From an uncultured Actinomycetes bacterium (lineage in GTDB: Bacteria; Actinomycetota; Actinomycetes; S36-B12; UBA10799), in assembly GCA_946803585.1 (NCBI GenBank), contig CAMPEQ010000008.1, positions 304,416 through 368,415 of the forward strand: a stretch of 64,000 nucleotides of DNA. Reading direction: 5' to 3'. Position numbers and translations under genes: made by a program. Shown here piece after piece: positions 36,765 to 48,861 of this stretch; the stretch's first letter is position 1, and the number at the start of each line of letters is the position of its first letter. The notes under the pieces are model-generated. The model did not search any database, was not told the DNA's origin, and worked only from the letters and a program-made list of their open reading frames with translations.

Positions 36765-37583
36765 GTGACTATCACCGCAGAAGTAGGTACCGACCCCAAC
36801 ACGGCCGCGGCCCCGACCGGGATCGTGGCCGGCAAGCGGCTACTCATCACTGGCGTTCTCACCCAAAGCAGTATCGCCTTCACTGTCGCCCGAATCGCCC
36901 AGGAACAGGGTGCACAGATCGTCCTGACTAGCCCAGAGCGCACATTGTCACTTACTCGACGGATTGCCAACCGTCTCCCGCAACCAGTTGAGGTGCTTGC
37001 GCTCGACGTCACGAATGAGGGCGAGCTTGAGTCCCTCGATGGTCGCGTCGGCGAGCACCTCGATGGCGTCGACGGGATTCTGCATGCGATCGGGTTCGCT
37101 CCAGAAAGCACCCTTGGCGGTGGATTCATGACCGCGCCCTGGACCGATGTGGCCACCGCTATGCATGTCTCGACCTACAGCTTGGTCTCGCTTACCCGAG
37201 CTCTGTCTCCGAGTCTGGCGGGAAATGCCAGCGTTGTCGGGTTGGACTTCGATGCCTCCCTAGCTTGGCCAAGCTACGACTGGATGGGCGTAGCCAAAGC
37301 CGCTCTCGAGTCGGCGTCGCGCTACCTCGCCAAAGAACTCGGTCCACAGGGTGTGCGGGTGAACTTAGTGTCGGCGGGTCCGCTGCGCACCATGGCAGCG
37401 CGCTCCATTGAGGGCTTCAGCGAGTTTGAGGATGTCTGGGATACCCGGGCACCGCTGGGCTGGGATATCAACGACGCCGAACCCACGGCGCGCGCGGTGC
37501 TAGCGCTACTCTCGGACTGGTTCCCGGCTACCACCGGCGAGATCATCCACGTCGACGGTGGCGTGCACGCCGTCGGCGCGTGA
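36765..37583 (+). CDS. fabI: Enoyl-ACP reductase, InhA-like
   Basis: Catalyses the last, NADH-dependent step of each elongation cycle. The dinucleotide region reads KRLLITGVLTQSSIAFTVAR, and the active-site Tyr and Lys lie in SYDWMGVAKAALESASRYLA, the arrangement seen in mycobacterial InhA. The product loop is NLVSAGPLRTMAARSI. GTG 36765 with AAGGAG upstream starts the 272-residue product. It is separated from fabG by 71 bases and overlaps the next gene (GTGA). The residues around the isoniazid/triclosan pocket suggest a susceptible-type enzyme, but this is inference. Confidence 0.93.
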   Translation: MTITAEVGTDPNTAAAPTGIVAGKRLLITGVLTQSSIAFTVARIAQEQGAQIVLTSPERTLSLTRRIANRLPQPVEVLALDVTNEGELESLDGRVGEHLDGVDGILHAIGFAPESTLGGGFMTAPWTDVATAMHVSTYSLVSLTRALSPSLAGNASVVGLDFDASLAWPSYDWMGVAKAALESASRYLAKELGPQGVRVNLVSAGPLRTMAARSIEGFSEFEDVWDTRAPLGWDINDAEPTARAVLALLSDWFPATTGEIIHVDGGVHAVGA

Positions 37584-38392
37584 GTAGCGCGGCAGCAACC
37601 GCTGCCCGACCGACGACGATACAAAGTGGGCGCGTGGGCGGTGTCGAGTTCTTTGCCTATGGCGAGGGTGACCCTGTCACCGTCTTTGCCCACGGACTTG
37701 CCGGATCAGTATCGGAGACCAAACCGCTAGCGATGCCACTATCTGGTACCCGCGTACTACTGAACTTTCACGGTCACGGCGGTTCCGATCCCCTTGATCG
37801 CGGCTGGGACTACGAGCTACTCGCCGCTAATCTGAAGGCCGTCGCCGATCATGTGGGGGCAACCCGGGCTTGCGGTTTGTCATTGGGGGCCGGCGCCCTG
37901 ATGCGACTCCTCACTGCCGAACCAGGCCGTTTCGACCGGCTTGCGTTCGTAATGCCTGCCGCTCTCAATATCCCGCGAACTGATGGTGCAACGCAGCGTC
38001 TGACCGATCTAGGCGCTGCAATCAGGGATTGCGATCGAGACAGACTGACCGCAATCCTGCTGACGGAGATTCCTGAGAATCTGCGTGATCTGCGGGTGAC
38101 TCGAATGGTCCTTGCTCGTCGCGCCGCCGAGCTTGCAGCAATGGCACCCCCGGCACCGTCGAAACAGGACGTGCCGGTGCCTGACCTATCAGCGCTGACC
38201 CTCGTACAAACGCCAGCTCTCGTCCTTGCCCAGCGGGAAGACAGACTGCATTCGACGGCAATTGCACGCGATCTAGCAGACGCACTTCCGAATGCAACCC
38301 TGCGAATTCTAGATCCAGGCGGCGTCTTCTGGAGCCAACCAGAACGGACCCGCGCTCTGTTAGAGCAGCACCTTGTGGCTCCCGCAGGCTAG
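37580..38392 (+). CDS. Alpha/beta-hydrolase-fold protein lacking the usual catalytic histidine
   Basis: A 270-residue alpha/beta hydrolase fold with the oxyanion segment VFAHGLAGS, the strand NFHGHGGSDP, the nucleophile elbow GLSLGAGA and the acidic residue in LAQREDRLHS. The catalytic His should follow near the C-terminus in a G-H-x pattern. Here that position reads LDPGGVFWSQPERTRALL and no His follows the acid. It may be inactive or use another residue. It is translationally coupled to fabI by a GTGA overlap, so a role in acyl-thioester handling is conceivable but unproven. Confidence 0.8.
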   Translation: MSSAAATAARPTTIQSGRVGGVEFFAYGEGDPVTVFAHGLAGSVSETKPLAMPLSGTRVLLNFHGHGGSDPLDRGWDYELLAANLKAVADHVGATRACGLSLGAGALMRLLTAEPGRFDRLAFVMPAALNIPRTDGATQRLTDLGAAIRDCDRDRLTAILLTEIPENLRDLRVTRMVLARRAAELAAMAPPAPSKQDVPVPDLSALTLVQTPALVLAQREDRLHSTAIARDLADALPNATLRILDPGGVFWSQPERTRALLEQHLVAPAG

Positions 38393-38402
38393 CGAGCCCA
38401 GA

Positions 38403-39335
38403 TCATTCGGCTAGTGACCAAGCAATGCCGTCGAGGATGTCGTGCTCGCTGACGAGCACAAACGGGAACTCCGTGGATGCCAGGATCCGGTCCAAGACGA
38501 GCGCTCCTCCACCAATGACGTCGACTCGTCCCGGGTGCATCACTGACAACTCGGCCCGCCCATCGGTCGTCATTGCAAGAAGGGCATTCGTGATGTCGAA
38601 GACGTCTGCGGCTGACAACTCCGATCCATGGATACGCTCAGAGTCGTACTCGGGAAGCTCTAGGGCGAGGGCAGCAAGTGTCGTGACCGACCCCGCCAGG
38701 CCGACTATGAGTGCCGCGGCCTGGAGATCGACGACCTCGTCGGCAGCCTGGATTGCGGCATCAATATCCTCGATCGCTAACCCTATCTGCTCATTAGTCG
38801 GGGGGTTGGCGAGCAGTCTGCGCTCGGTCATCCGGACGCACCCAATGTCGACACTCTTGGCAGCGAGGACTCCGTCGGCGATCGAGCCACGGACGAACTC
38901 GGTCGACCCGCCCCCGATATCAACGACAAGTACTTGCCTGTCTCCCACAACCTGGCCGAGGGAGCGCACGGCCCCCGTGAACGACAGCGAGGCCTCCTCG
39001 TCGCCAGAGATTACGTCTGGTTCTACTCCGAGCCGCGCTGCAACTCCGGCAACGAACTCCGCACGATTGGACACGTCCCTACTCGCCGATGTCGCAACGA
39101 ATCGCACTGCCTGCACATCAGCTGCCGCGATTGCCGAAGCGTAGTCATCGCACGCGGCAAAGGTCCGGTCCAGAGCCGCCTGCGCGAAGCAACCTGTCCG
39201 ATCGACGCCCTCGCCGAGGCGAACGATCGTCATCTGCCGGTGAACATCGGTCAGGGTGCCAGCGGCGGTATCAACATCGGCGATCAGCAGCCGGATTGAG
39301 TTCGTTCCGCAGTCGATCCCTGCAACTCGCGTCAT
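38403..39335 (-). CDS. ppx: Ppx/GppA family exopolyphosphatase
   Basis: Hydrolyses polyphosphate or pppGpp. The 310-residue ASKHA-fold protein begins VAGIDCGTNSIRLLIADVD (phosphate 1 motif). It has VRFVATSASRDVSNRAEF near 77, ISGDEEASLSFTGAV near 109, the phosphate 2 motif VVDIGGGSTEFV near 136 and AGSVTTLAAL near 212. The absence of a C-terminal HD domain makes it the short actinobacterial Ppx form. Its ATG overlaps the DUF501 stop by 4 bases, as in other actinobacteria. Confidence 0.92.
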   Translation of the reverse strand: MTRVAGIDCGTNSIRLLIADVDTAAGTLTDVHRQMTIVRLGEGVDRTGCFAQAALDRTFAACDDYASAIAAADVQAVRFVATSASRDVSNRAEFVAGVAARLGVEPDVISGDEEASLSFTGAVRSLGQVVGDRQVLVVDIGGGSTEFVRGSIADGVLAAKSVDIGCVRMTERRLLANPPTNEQIGLAIEDIDAAIQAADEVVDLQAAALIVGLAGSVTTLAALALELPEYDSERIHGSELSAADVFDITNALLAMTTDGRAELSVMHPGRVDVIGGGALVLDRILASTEFPFVLVSEHDILDGIAWSLAE

Positions 39336-39889
39336 CCGTTCGCTCCCGCATTGTCGGTATCCACATCAACGCACTGGCCTGAGTGCGGCCACACTCCCCG
39401 ACGTGTTACTTCCGCGAGGGCGATGTCGCCGACCGGGTTCACTCCCGGCCCAGCAGCCAACGAGTGCGCAACTAGGGCGTGCAGACACTTGACTCGCGTT
39501 GGCATACCGCCAGCCGAGTAGTCGTCAATCTCCTCAACATGGCCAACTGCCTCGCGGGCGGAAAGATAGCTCTGGTGGGCGGCGGCATACTCGGCGGCGA
39601 ACTGCTCATCAGTAGTCAAGCGCTGCGCCAGCTGCCGCATGAGGCCCTCGGATTCCAATGTCGATAGTGCCGCATTCAATCGCCGACAAGATAGGTAGTA
39701 GAAGGTCGGGAACGGCGTTCCGTCAGGCAGCCGTGGATCTGTCTCAACGACTGCCGGCCAGCGATCCCCGCACCTGGCGGGGATCGCTCGGGCGCCACGG
39801 GGGACTCGCCCGAGTTGCGCGCGAAGTCGCTCCAAGTCGAGCTCGGCGACTGTCGCGCTAGTTACCGGTTCCGGCACGATCTGCTGCAT
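39332..39889 (-). CDS. DUF501 family protein
   Basis: An uncharacterised actinobacterial family found next to ftsB and ppx. The frame is open from 39976, but ATG 39889 (MQQIVPEPVTSATVAELDLE) gives 185 residues, near the usual family length, and a 32-base overlap with ftsB. Conserved features are PRGARAIPARCGDRWPAVVE, PFPTFYYLSCRRLNAALSTL-ESEG and the late ECLH-like segment VKCLHALVAHSLAAGPGVNP. Function unknown; context suggests cell-envelope or division. Confidence 0.85.
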   Translation of the reverse strand: MQQIVPEPVTSATVAELDLERLRAQLGRVPRGARAIPARCGDRWPAVVETDPRLPDGTPFPTFYYLSCRRLNAALSTLESEGLMRQLAQRLTTDEQFAAEYAAAHQSYLSAREAVGHVEEIDDYSAGGMPTRVKCLHALVAHSLAAGPGVNPVGDIALAEVTRRGVWPHSGQCVDVDTDNAGANG

Positions 39890-40340
39890 CCACGCTGTTC
39901 CAAAGCCGGTCATACCAGGGACCCTTAGGCGCATCGGCTTCAACGAGTTGCTGCTCGAGTTTGTTCTCCGAATCATTCGGGTCGATCACCTTGTAGCCCA
40001 CCTCACCGGGAAGTAAGAAGTGCAGGCGTTCTCTGGCTTGACCTCGGACATAGTCATCGTTTTCCCACAGATCGACCTGTCGCTGGAGTTCGTCGACGCG
40101 TTGTTGCTGCTGGGCAGCTTTTGCCCCTGCTGAGCTGATCTCTGAGCGCTGACTGAGGTACTCACGTAACGGAAGCGCCAGCAAGATCACCGCAACCACA
40201 GCGATTGTCAGCAGGATCGCAGCGCGACCGGAGACGAACGACCTGCGAGCTCCCGCAGTGGAATCTGCCGATGGAGACATCCAGGAGCCACCGGCAGAGT
40301 CATCCGCCGGTTCGCGATCTTCCCGGAATCCAAACATCAC
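39858..40340 (-). CDS. ftsB: FtsB/DivIC septum formation initiator family protein
   Basis: Bitopic division protein. The 160 residues comprise a cytoplasmic N-terminus of about 38 residues, one transmembrane helix (AAILLTIAVVAVILLALPL), a coiled coil rich in Gln/Glu (AAQQQQRVDELQRQVDLWEN), and the family motif DDYVRGQARERLHFLLPGEVGY at the end of the coil. It should sit in the divisome with FtsL/FtsQ. It lies 11 bases downstream of eno, an arrangement common in actinobacteria. Confidence 0.9.
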   Translation of the reverse strand: MMFGFREDREPADDSAGGSWMSPSADSTAGARRSFVSGRAAILLTIAVVAVILLALPLREYLSQRSEISSAGAKAAQQQQRVDELQRQVDLWENDDYVRGQARERLHFLLPGEVGYKVIDPNDSENKLEQQLVEADAPKGPWYDRLWNSVDAADRAGTGN

Positions 40341-40351
40341 ACAAGGGTCGC

Positions 40352-43203
<2,852 letters not shown>

Positions 43204-43212
43204 AGGGTAACC

Positions 43213-43899
43213 CTACGGTGCGGCCTCTTCACTCAAAATTCGTTCGTTGAGAGCGCGAATAGACTCGCGCAGCGCCGCATCCGCGTCAATTCCGGTGCGG
43301 TTGGCCCGATCAATTAGTGCAAGAAACACATCGCCAAGTTCTTCGGCCGGCTCTGTTGAGGTCAGGTCGGCCATGACTCTGTCGGCGATCCGCTCCGCGC
43401 TCGGGCGAGCAACGGATACCGCTACGCCGCCTCGCTGCGCCCGACGTAGCGTCTTTGCCGCCCGGGCAGGACCAGGCAGGGAGGCGGGAATCCCCTCGGT
43501 CACCGAGGTGCGCCCCTTCTCCTTCGCCTTATTGAGCTGCCACTGCCGCTCAGAGTCCACCGTATCTTCAACATGTCCATCGGCAAATACGTGCGGATGG
43601 CGCCTGATCAGCTTGTCGGTGATTCCCGCCGCGACATCGTCGATTGACCACGGCACCGCAGCCTCCTGCGCAATCCGGGCATGAAACACGACCTGAAGCA
43701 GGAGGTCACCGAGCTCCTCTTTCAAGTCAGCGGCATCACCCACCTCGATAGCGTCCACTGCCTCGTAGGTCTCCTCGATTAAATACTCAACGAGGCTCGA
43801 ATGGGTCTGCTCGGCATCCCACGGGCAGCCACCGGGTGAGCGCAGACGATCCATCACCGCGACCAACTCGAGCAATTTTGTGCCCACGGGTTGTGTCAT
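43213..43899 (-). CDS. mazG: Nucleoside triphosphate pyrophosphohydrolase MazG
   Basis: All-alpha NTP pyrophosphohydrolase that hydrolyses NTPs/dNTPs to the monophosphate and cleans damaged nucleotides. The catalytic MazG domain is in the first ~110 of 228 residues: LRSPGGCPWDAEQTHSSLVE, EETYEAVDAIE and EELGDLLLQVVFHARIA give the EExxE/ExxD metal site. A shorter C-terminal region with ELGDVFLALIDRANRTGID forms a partial second repeat. Gene order mfd-mazG-eno is typical for actinobacteria. Confidence 0.93.
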   Translation of the reverse strand: MTQPVGTKLLELVAVMDRLRSPGGCPWDAEQTHSSLVEYLIEETYEAVDAIEVGDAADLKEELGDLLLQVVFHARIAQEAAVPWSIDDVAAGITDKLIRRHPHVFADGHVEDTVDSERQWQLNKAKEKGRTSVTEGIPASLPGPARAAKTLRRAQRGGVAVSVARPSAERIADRVMADLTSTEPAEELGDVFLALIDRANRTGIDADAALRESIRALNERILSEEAAP

Positions 43900-43925
43900 G
43901 AGGTAAGTGTCTGCCAGCGCCCTAG

Positions 43926-44612
43926 CTACTGCTGTGGCTGCTGCTGCGGGTTGATCTGCTGCAGTGCTGGATCATCGGCCGAGATAATCGGCGCGGAGAG
44001 ATCGTTCGGAATCGGTCCAACGGACAACGTCGCCGGATCCCAGGTGCCGAATCGCGGACTGACTCGAGTATCGAGCTCTTCAGACAGTGCAATTACTGCC
44101 GCCGCCAGCGCTTCGCCTTGTTGTTCTGGGGTCCCACCGGGCACCAACACCTCAGCGATCTTCTGTTGCAAGAGGAATGTTCGGGCAAAACTCTCAACAG
44201 CATCTGCGGCCACACCGGAGGACTGGAGAAGCTGAGCGTCGAGCGCGGCGCGCCCACCGACCGTCTCGGCAGTGTCGGCAATGAAGGTATCGAGCTCACC
44301 ACCGGTGATTGTTACCCCGTTACGAGCTGCCAACTCGTCGAAGAGATCAGACCGAATCAGCCGATCAAGGACGATCTGGTTCACCTGGTCAGATGACTCG
44401 ATGCCGAGCGCGCTAGTAACCGCATCAACGTCGGCGGTCAACTCCTCATCTGTAACCCGCTGCTGGCCAACAACCGCCGCTGAGCCAGCTAAGTCCGCGC
44501 CACAGCCAGATGCGCCCAGCCCAAGGGCGGTGATGGCTACTAACCCAGCTCCCACGCGCGCGGCACGTTTGGACGGTCGGGGGACGAGATCTAGCAGGCG
44601 AATCACAGGCAT
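43926..44612 (-). CDS. SurA N-terminal domain-like lipoprotein
   Basis: A secreted lipoprotein of 228 residues from ATG 44612, which has GAAAGGG upstream; the longer open frame is unsupported. The signal ends in the lipobox LGASGC. The mature part resembles the N-terminal chaperone domain of SurA/PpiD (VVGQQRVTDEELTADVDAVT ... QIVLDRLIRSDLFDELAARN). A peptidyl-prolyl isomerase domain is absent. The C-terminus is Gln/Pro-rich. Such proteins are conserved between mfd and mazG in actinobacteria. An extracytoplasmic folding role is inferred from the fold. Confidence 0.85.
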   Translation of the reverse strand: MPVIRLLDLVPRPSKRAARVGAGLVAITALGLGASGCGADLAGSAAVVGQQRVTDEELTADVDAVTSALGIESSDQVNQIVLDRLIRSDLFDELAARNGVTITGGELDTFIADTAETVGGRAALDAQLLQSSGVAADAVESFARTFLLQQKIAEVLVPGGTPEQQGEALAAAVIALSEELDTRVSPRFGTWDPATLSVGPIPNDLSAPIISADDPALQQINPQQQPQQ

Positions 44613-44808
44613 GGCCCTTTCATACACCGAAACTGTTGCCGTGGTCGGGTTCAGGCCCCGATCGTACGCGCCGAGACCTCCGGTTGCCTCGTTACGCGTG
44701 TCGCAGTCGGGCGCGCAGTGTGAGATTACGCAAACTGATGTCACCCGATCCGGTACTAGCGCACGCTACCGCGGTTACGTAGCGTAGGCGGTGAGGAGGA
44801 ACTGATCA

Positions 44809-45270
44809 TTGACTTCGAACAAACATGTAGTGAGCGCACACGAGCAACGTGAGTTGTATCGGGTTGCCCTCAAACAGGAACTTCAGGTCGGCCTCGCCAA
44901 ACGAGACGGTATCGATCTGCGTGACGGGGCGGCCAGAGCCACTGAAGCATTCGTGGTCTTCGAGGATGAACACGTTGCTCCGCTTTGGGAAGAGCTCTCA
45001 GCTAACGCAGTCAGCGCCGCCCACCTCTTCATTGCTCCCGTCGACTTTGCCAGTGGTGGCCTCACCATGGTCACGATCACTAGCGCCAGTACGGAGTTCG
45101 GCCAAGCGGACTACCTGGTCACCGAGCCCCACACGTTCGCATCCCTAATCGAGATGCTGGGCCAACCATCTGGTGACCAGATTCGGGTCGCTGTCGCCAG
45201 CGCCCCCCACAACCTCACCGCGGGCGGCTTCACGTTCTGCTGCGCGTTTGCTGCACCGGTCAACGTCTAG
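44809..45270 (+). CDS. Hypothetical protein, about 153 residues
   Basis: The frame begins at TTG 44809 with GAGGAGGA 8 bases upstream and ends at 45270. It has no signal peptide, membrane segment or motif that I recognise. Sequence features are a helical N-terminus (AHEQRELYRVALKQELQVGL), a central acidic helix ending FVVFEDEHVAPLWEEL, and a beta-rich C-terminal half with GGLTMVTITSAS and a Cys-Cys pair (TFCCAF). Codon use looks normal and the strong Shine-Dalgarno supports expression. It runs against the surrounding minus-strand genes. No function is proposed. Confidence 0.75.
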   Translation: MTSNKHVVSAHEQRELYRVALKQELQVGLAKRDGIDLRDGAARATEAFVVFEDEHVAPLWEELSANAVSAAHLFIAPVDFASGGLTMVTITSASTEFGQADYLVTEPHTFASLIEMLGQPSGDQIRVAVASAPHNLTAGGFTFCCAFAAPVNV

Positions 45271-45290
45271 GTCGCTTGCTGGCTAGGTCG

Positions 45291-48200
45291 CTATTTGACA
45301 GGGTCGCTACTTGCTGGGGCCGGTTGATTCGCTCCGACGATGACCTCGCGTAATAACTCCTCAACCCACGACAGCAACTCGCGATTGACCAGTGGCTTTC
45401 CGCCGACCTTCTTGGTGGCGGGCCGGGGAACCAGGATTGTTCGGGTCGCGGGTCGAATCTGACTTCCGGGATAGAGACGTGTCAGCCGCATAGTCCGCGA
45501 GTCCGGCAGCGCCACTGGCGACATCCGAATCCTTGACCCAGCCAGCACGATCTCGCCAACACCCGCACTGCGAGCAAGTAAACGGACACGTGCGACGTCA
45601 ACCAAGGTCTCAACGGCTGCAGGCAGCGGACCGTAACGGTCCTTGAGCTCAGCAATCACGGCTGCGATGTCATCTTCGGATAACACCGAGGCCAGCCGCT
45701 TATAGGCCTCAAGACGTAGCCGCTCTTCTGGTACGTACTTCTCGGGGATGTGGGCGTCTACGGGCAACTCGACGCTGACATCCATCGGCTCGTTATCGAC
45801 CTCGCCCTTAACTACCGCCAGGGCCTCCCCGACCATTCGGACATACAGATCAAAACCGACGTCGGCGATATGGCCCGACTGCTCACCGCCCAACAAATTT
45901 CCGGCCCCACGGATCTCCAGATCCTTCATTGCCACGGCCATTCCCGAACCCAGATCGGTGTGCGAGGAAATGGTCGCTAATCGCTCATGGGCAGTCTCGC
46001 TTAGCGTCTTCTCTTCGGGATAGAAGAAGTAGGCGTACGCGCGATCGCGTCCTCGGCCAACCCGACCTCGAAGCTGGTGCATTTGGCTCGCCCCGAAGTT
46101 GTCCGCTCGATCAACAATGAGTGTATTGGCGTTGGTGATGTCTAGACCGCTCTCAACGATCGTCGTACAGACCAGCACGTCGATGCGCTGTTCCCAGAAG
46201 TCGTCAATAACCTGCTCGAGCCGATGCTCCCCCATCCGGCCATGAGCTACCGCGATTCGGGCCTCGGGTACGAGTTCGGCGATCTTCTTTGCGACGCGAT
46301 CGATGCTTTCGACCCGATTGTGAACAAAGAAGACTTGCCCATCGCGTAGCAGTTCCCGGCGGATCGCTGCGGTGATCTGCTTGTTTTCATATGGACCGAC
46401 ATAGGTCAGCACCGGAAGGCGCTGTTCGGGCGGGGTCGCGATCGTGGACATCTCACGAATCCCTGTGACCGCCATCTCCAACGTTCGCGGGATCGGAGTA
46501 GCAGACATGGTCAACACATCAACATTGGTCCGTAACGCCTTGAGATGCTCCTTGTGCTCCACCCCGAAGCGTTGCTCCTCATCGACAATGACCAGCCCTA
46601 AATCCTTGAACTGAGTTTGTGGGGAGAGCAGACGGTGAGTCGCAATGACAACATCGACCGTGCCGTCAGTGATTCCTTCTTGGATCTTGCGAGACTCCGC
46701 TGCGGACTGGAAGCGGGAGAGAGCTTCAACTCGGATTGGGAAAGAGCCAAAGCGTTCAGTAAACGTCTGCTGATGCTGGCGAACGAGCAGAGTGGTCGGC
46801 ACCAAGACCGCAACCTGCTTGCCATCTTGAACTGCCTTAAACGCAGCCCGCACCGCGATCTCGGTCTTTCCGTAGCCGACATCACCACAGATGATCCGGT
46901 CCATCGGGACCGATTTCTCCATATCGGCCTTGACTTCGTCGATCGTGGCGAGTTGATCAACCGTCTCGGCGAACGGAAACGCGTCCTCTAGTTCGCCCTG
47001 CCACGGGGTGTCCGGTCCGAAGGCGTGGCCTTTCGCATTGTGCCGCGCCGCGTACAGCCGAACGAGTTCGCCGGCGATCTCCCGAACTGCCTTGCGAGCC
47101 CGACTCTTGGCCTTTCCCCAGTCGGCACCACCAAGGCGATGCATACTCGGTGCTTCGCCACCGACATACCGCGTGATCTGGTCAAGCTGATCCGTCGGGA
47201 CGTACAGCCGATCTGGTGGCTGCCCACGCTTACTAGCGGCGTACTCCACCACGACGTACTCTCGCGTTGCACCGCTCACCGTCCGCTGCGCGAGATCGAC
47301 GAACTGCCCAACACCGTGCTTCTCGTGCACGATGTAGTCCCCTGGGGATAGCTGAAGCGGATCAATCGCCCGCTTGCGCTTAGAGGGCATCTTGGGAGCA
47401 ACCTGACCTGCCGGTCCCCGCGTCCCCGATAGGTCCGTCTCGGTCAAGACGACGAGGCCAACCGCGGTGGCATCAAAGCCGTGACGTAGCGGGCCTGTCA
47501 CCACCGTCACGATGTTCTGGCTTGGCGGTGTATCGAGCGATTGAACCAAACGGGCAGGGATCTCGCGATCGGCAAGTTGCTCGGCGATCCGGACAGCCGG
47601 GCCATGCCCCGCCGTCACGATGACGGCGCGCGCACCCTCTTTGATGCGACTCGAGAGCATTCGCAGCGCTGCGCTGAGATCCCCCCGAAAGCTAGGTAAC
47701 GCATCGATCGCGGAACGCTCGTCAACCTCGGCTCCGAACGGCGCCACCGTCCACCACGGGAGCTTACGCTCGGCAGCCAACGTCGGCATCTCCTCGAGAG
47801 TCCGGTACGAGGCTGCGGAGACATCGATCGGCACTTGAGCACCTTCAGCAGCCGCCTGCCACCCAGCTGCGAGGAACTCATCGCTGGTCGCAAGTAGATC
47901 CTCGGCACGCTTACGTACCCGCTCGGGTTCATCAACCACGACGACCGTTCGATCGGGAACCACGTCCAGGAGTGTCTCCATCCCCTCGCACAGGACCGGG
48001 GCCAGCGATTCCATTCCCTCGACGTGAATCCCCTGCGCCAGCGAACCAAACACTTCCGCAAGTTCCGGGTGCTCAATCGCCAACGACTCGGCTCGCCGAC
48101 GAACGTCTTCAGTGAGCAACACCTCGCGGCAGGGTGGAGCCCACAGGCCCCGGCTCACCACGTCCAGGGAGCGCTGATCCGTAACGGAGAACGATCGCAC

Positions 48201-48839
48201 CTCCTCGACTTCGTCACCAAAGAACTCGACCCGTAACGGGTGCTCATCTGTTGGGACAAACACATCAACTATTCCACCGCGGACGGCTAGCTCACCGCGT
48301 CGTGTCACCAGATCGGTGCGCTCGTAGCCAATCGAGACCAAGCGCTCCACAGTCTCTTCTAATCCTGGGCTCTCACCCGCGCGTGCCCGCACAGGCTCCA
48401 GATCGCCAATACCGGCCACGATCGGTTGTACGAGGGCACGAACTCCGGCGACCACCACCCTGATCGGTCCGAGCCCCGAACCATCGTTGGCTGGATGCGA
48501 AAGGCGACGCAGAACGTGTAGTCGCCTACCTACCGTGTCGTGTGTGGGACTCAGTCGCTCGTGCGGCAATGTCTCCCACGCTGGGAACTCAACGACAGCA
48601 TCCGCGGGGAGGAAGCCGCGCAGTTCCGCGGCCAAATCCTCGGCATCGCGAGTCGTCGCTGTGACCGCCAGAACGGTGCTATCCCCTAGCTCTGGTGTCG
48701 CGAGGATGCCGGTGAGCAGCGGCGCGGTACCTCGGGGCCCCACAAATGCATGCGCCGGATCATGACGGCTCGCGGCCGCTAAGGCTTCAGCCAGCGCTGG
48801 ATCTCGCGCAACAACTGGCAGTAATCCCCGCAAACTCAC
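45291..48839 (-). CDS. mfd: Transcription-repair coupling factor
   Basis: Removes RNA polymerase stalled at DNA damage and recruits UvrA. The 1182 residues show the expected order. First comes a UvrB-like N-terminal domain ([14 protein letters not shown]). The RNA polymerase-interacting domain is near 500-560 ([17 protein letters not shown]). Helicase motifs follow: [20 protein letters not shown] (motif I), [16 protein letters not shown] (motif II), [15 protein letters not shown] (III) and [20 protein letters not shown] (VI). A TRCF C-terminal domain ends the protein. It uses a GTG start at 48839 without an obvious ribosome site. Confidence 0.96.
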   Translation of the reverse strand: MSLRGLLPVVARDPALAEALAAASRHDPAHAFVGPRGTAPLLTGILATPELGDSTVLAVTATTRDAEDLAAELRGFLPADAVVEFPAWETLPHERLSPTHDTVGRRLHVLRRLSHPANDGSGLGPIRVVVAGVRALVQPIVAGIGDLEPVRARAGESPGLEETVERLVSIGYERTDLVTRRGELAVRGGIVDVFVPTDEHPLRVEFFGDEVEEVRSFSVTDQRSLDVVSRGLWAPPCREVLLTEDVRRRAESLAIEHPELAEVFGSLAQGIHVEGMESLAPVLCEGMETLLDVVPDRTVVVVDEPERVRKRAEDLLATSDEFLAAGWQAAAEGAQVPIDVSAASYRTLEEMPTLAAERKLPWWTVAPFGAEVDERSAIDALPSFRGDLSAALRMLSSRIKEGARAVIVTAGHGPAVRIAEQLADREIPARLVQSLDTPPSQNIVTVVTGPLRHGFDATAVGLVVLTETDLSGTRGPAGQVAPKMPSKRKRAIDPLQLSPGDYIVHEKHGVGQFVDLAQRTVSGATREYVVVEYAASKRGQPPDRLYVPTDQLDQITRYVGGEAPSMHRLGGADWGKAKSRARKAVREIAGELVRLYAARHNAKGHAFGPDTPWQGELEDAFPFAETVDQLATIDEVKADMEKSVPMDRIICGDVGYGKTEIAVRAAFKAVQDGKQVAVLVPTTLLVRQHQQTFTERFGSFPIRVEALSRFQSAAESRKIQEGITDGTVDVVIATHRLLSPQTQFKDLGLVIVDEEQRFGVEHKEHLKALRTNVDVLTMSATPIPRTLEMAVTGIREMSTIATPPEQRLPVLTYVGPYENKQITAAIRRELLRDGQVFFVHNRVESIDRVAKKIAELVPEARIAVAHGRMGEHRLEQVIDDFWEQRIDVLVCTTIVESGLDITNANTLIVDRADNFGASQMHQLRGRVGRGRDRAYAYFFYPEEKTLSETAHERLATISSHTDLGSGMAVAMKDLEIRGAGNLLGGEQSGHIADVGFDLYVRMVGEALAVVKGEVDNEPMDVSVELPVDAHIPEKYVPEERLRLEAYKRLASVLSEDDIAAVIAELKDRYGPLPAAVETLVDVARVRLLARSAGVGEIVLAGSRIRMSPVALPDSRTMRLTRLYPGSQIRPATRTILVPRPATKKVGGKPLVNRELLSWVEELLREVIVGANQPAPASSDPVK

Positions 48840-48861
48840 AGGTGCGAGGTTACGGCAGTCC

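Noticed and set aside
45271..45320. Repeated GGTCGCT units around the mfd stop
   Set aside because: Short and imperfect; no secondary structure or regular spacing.
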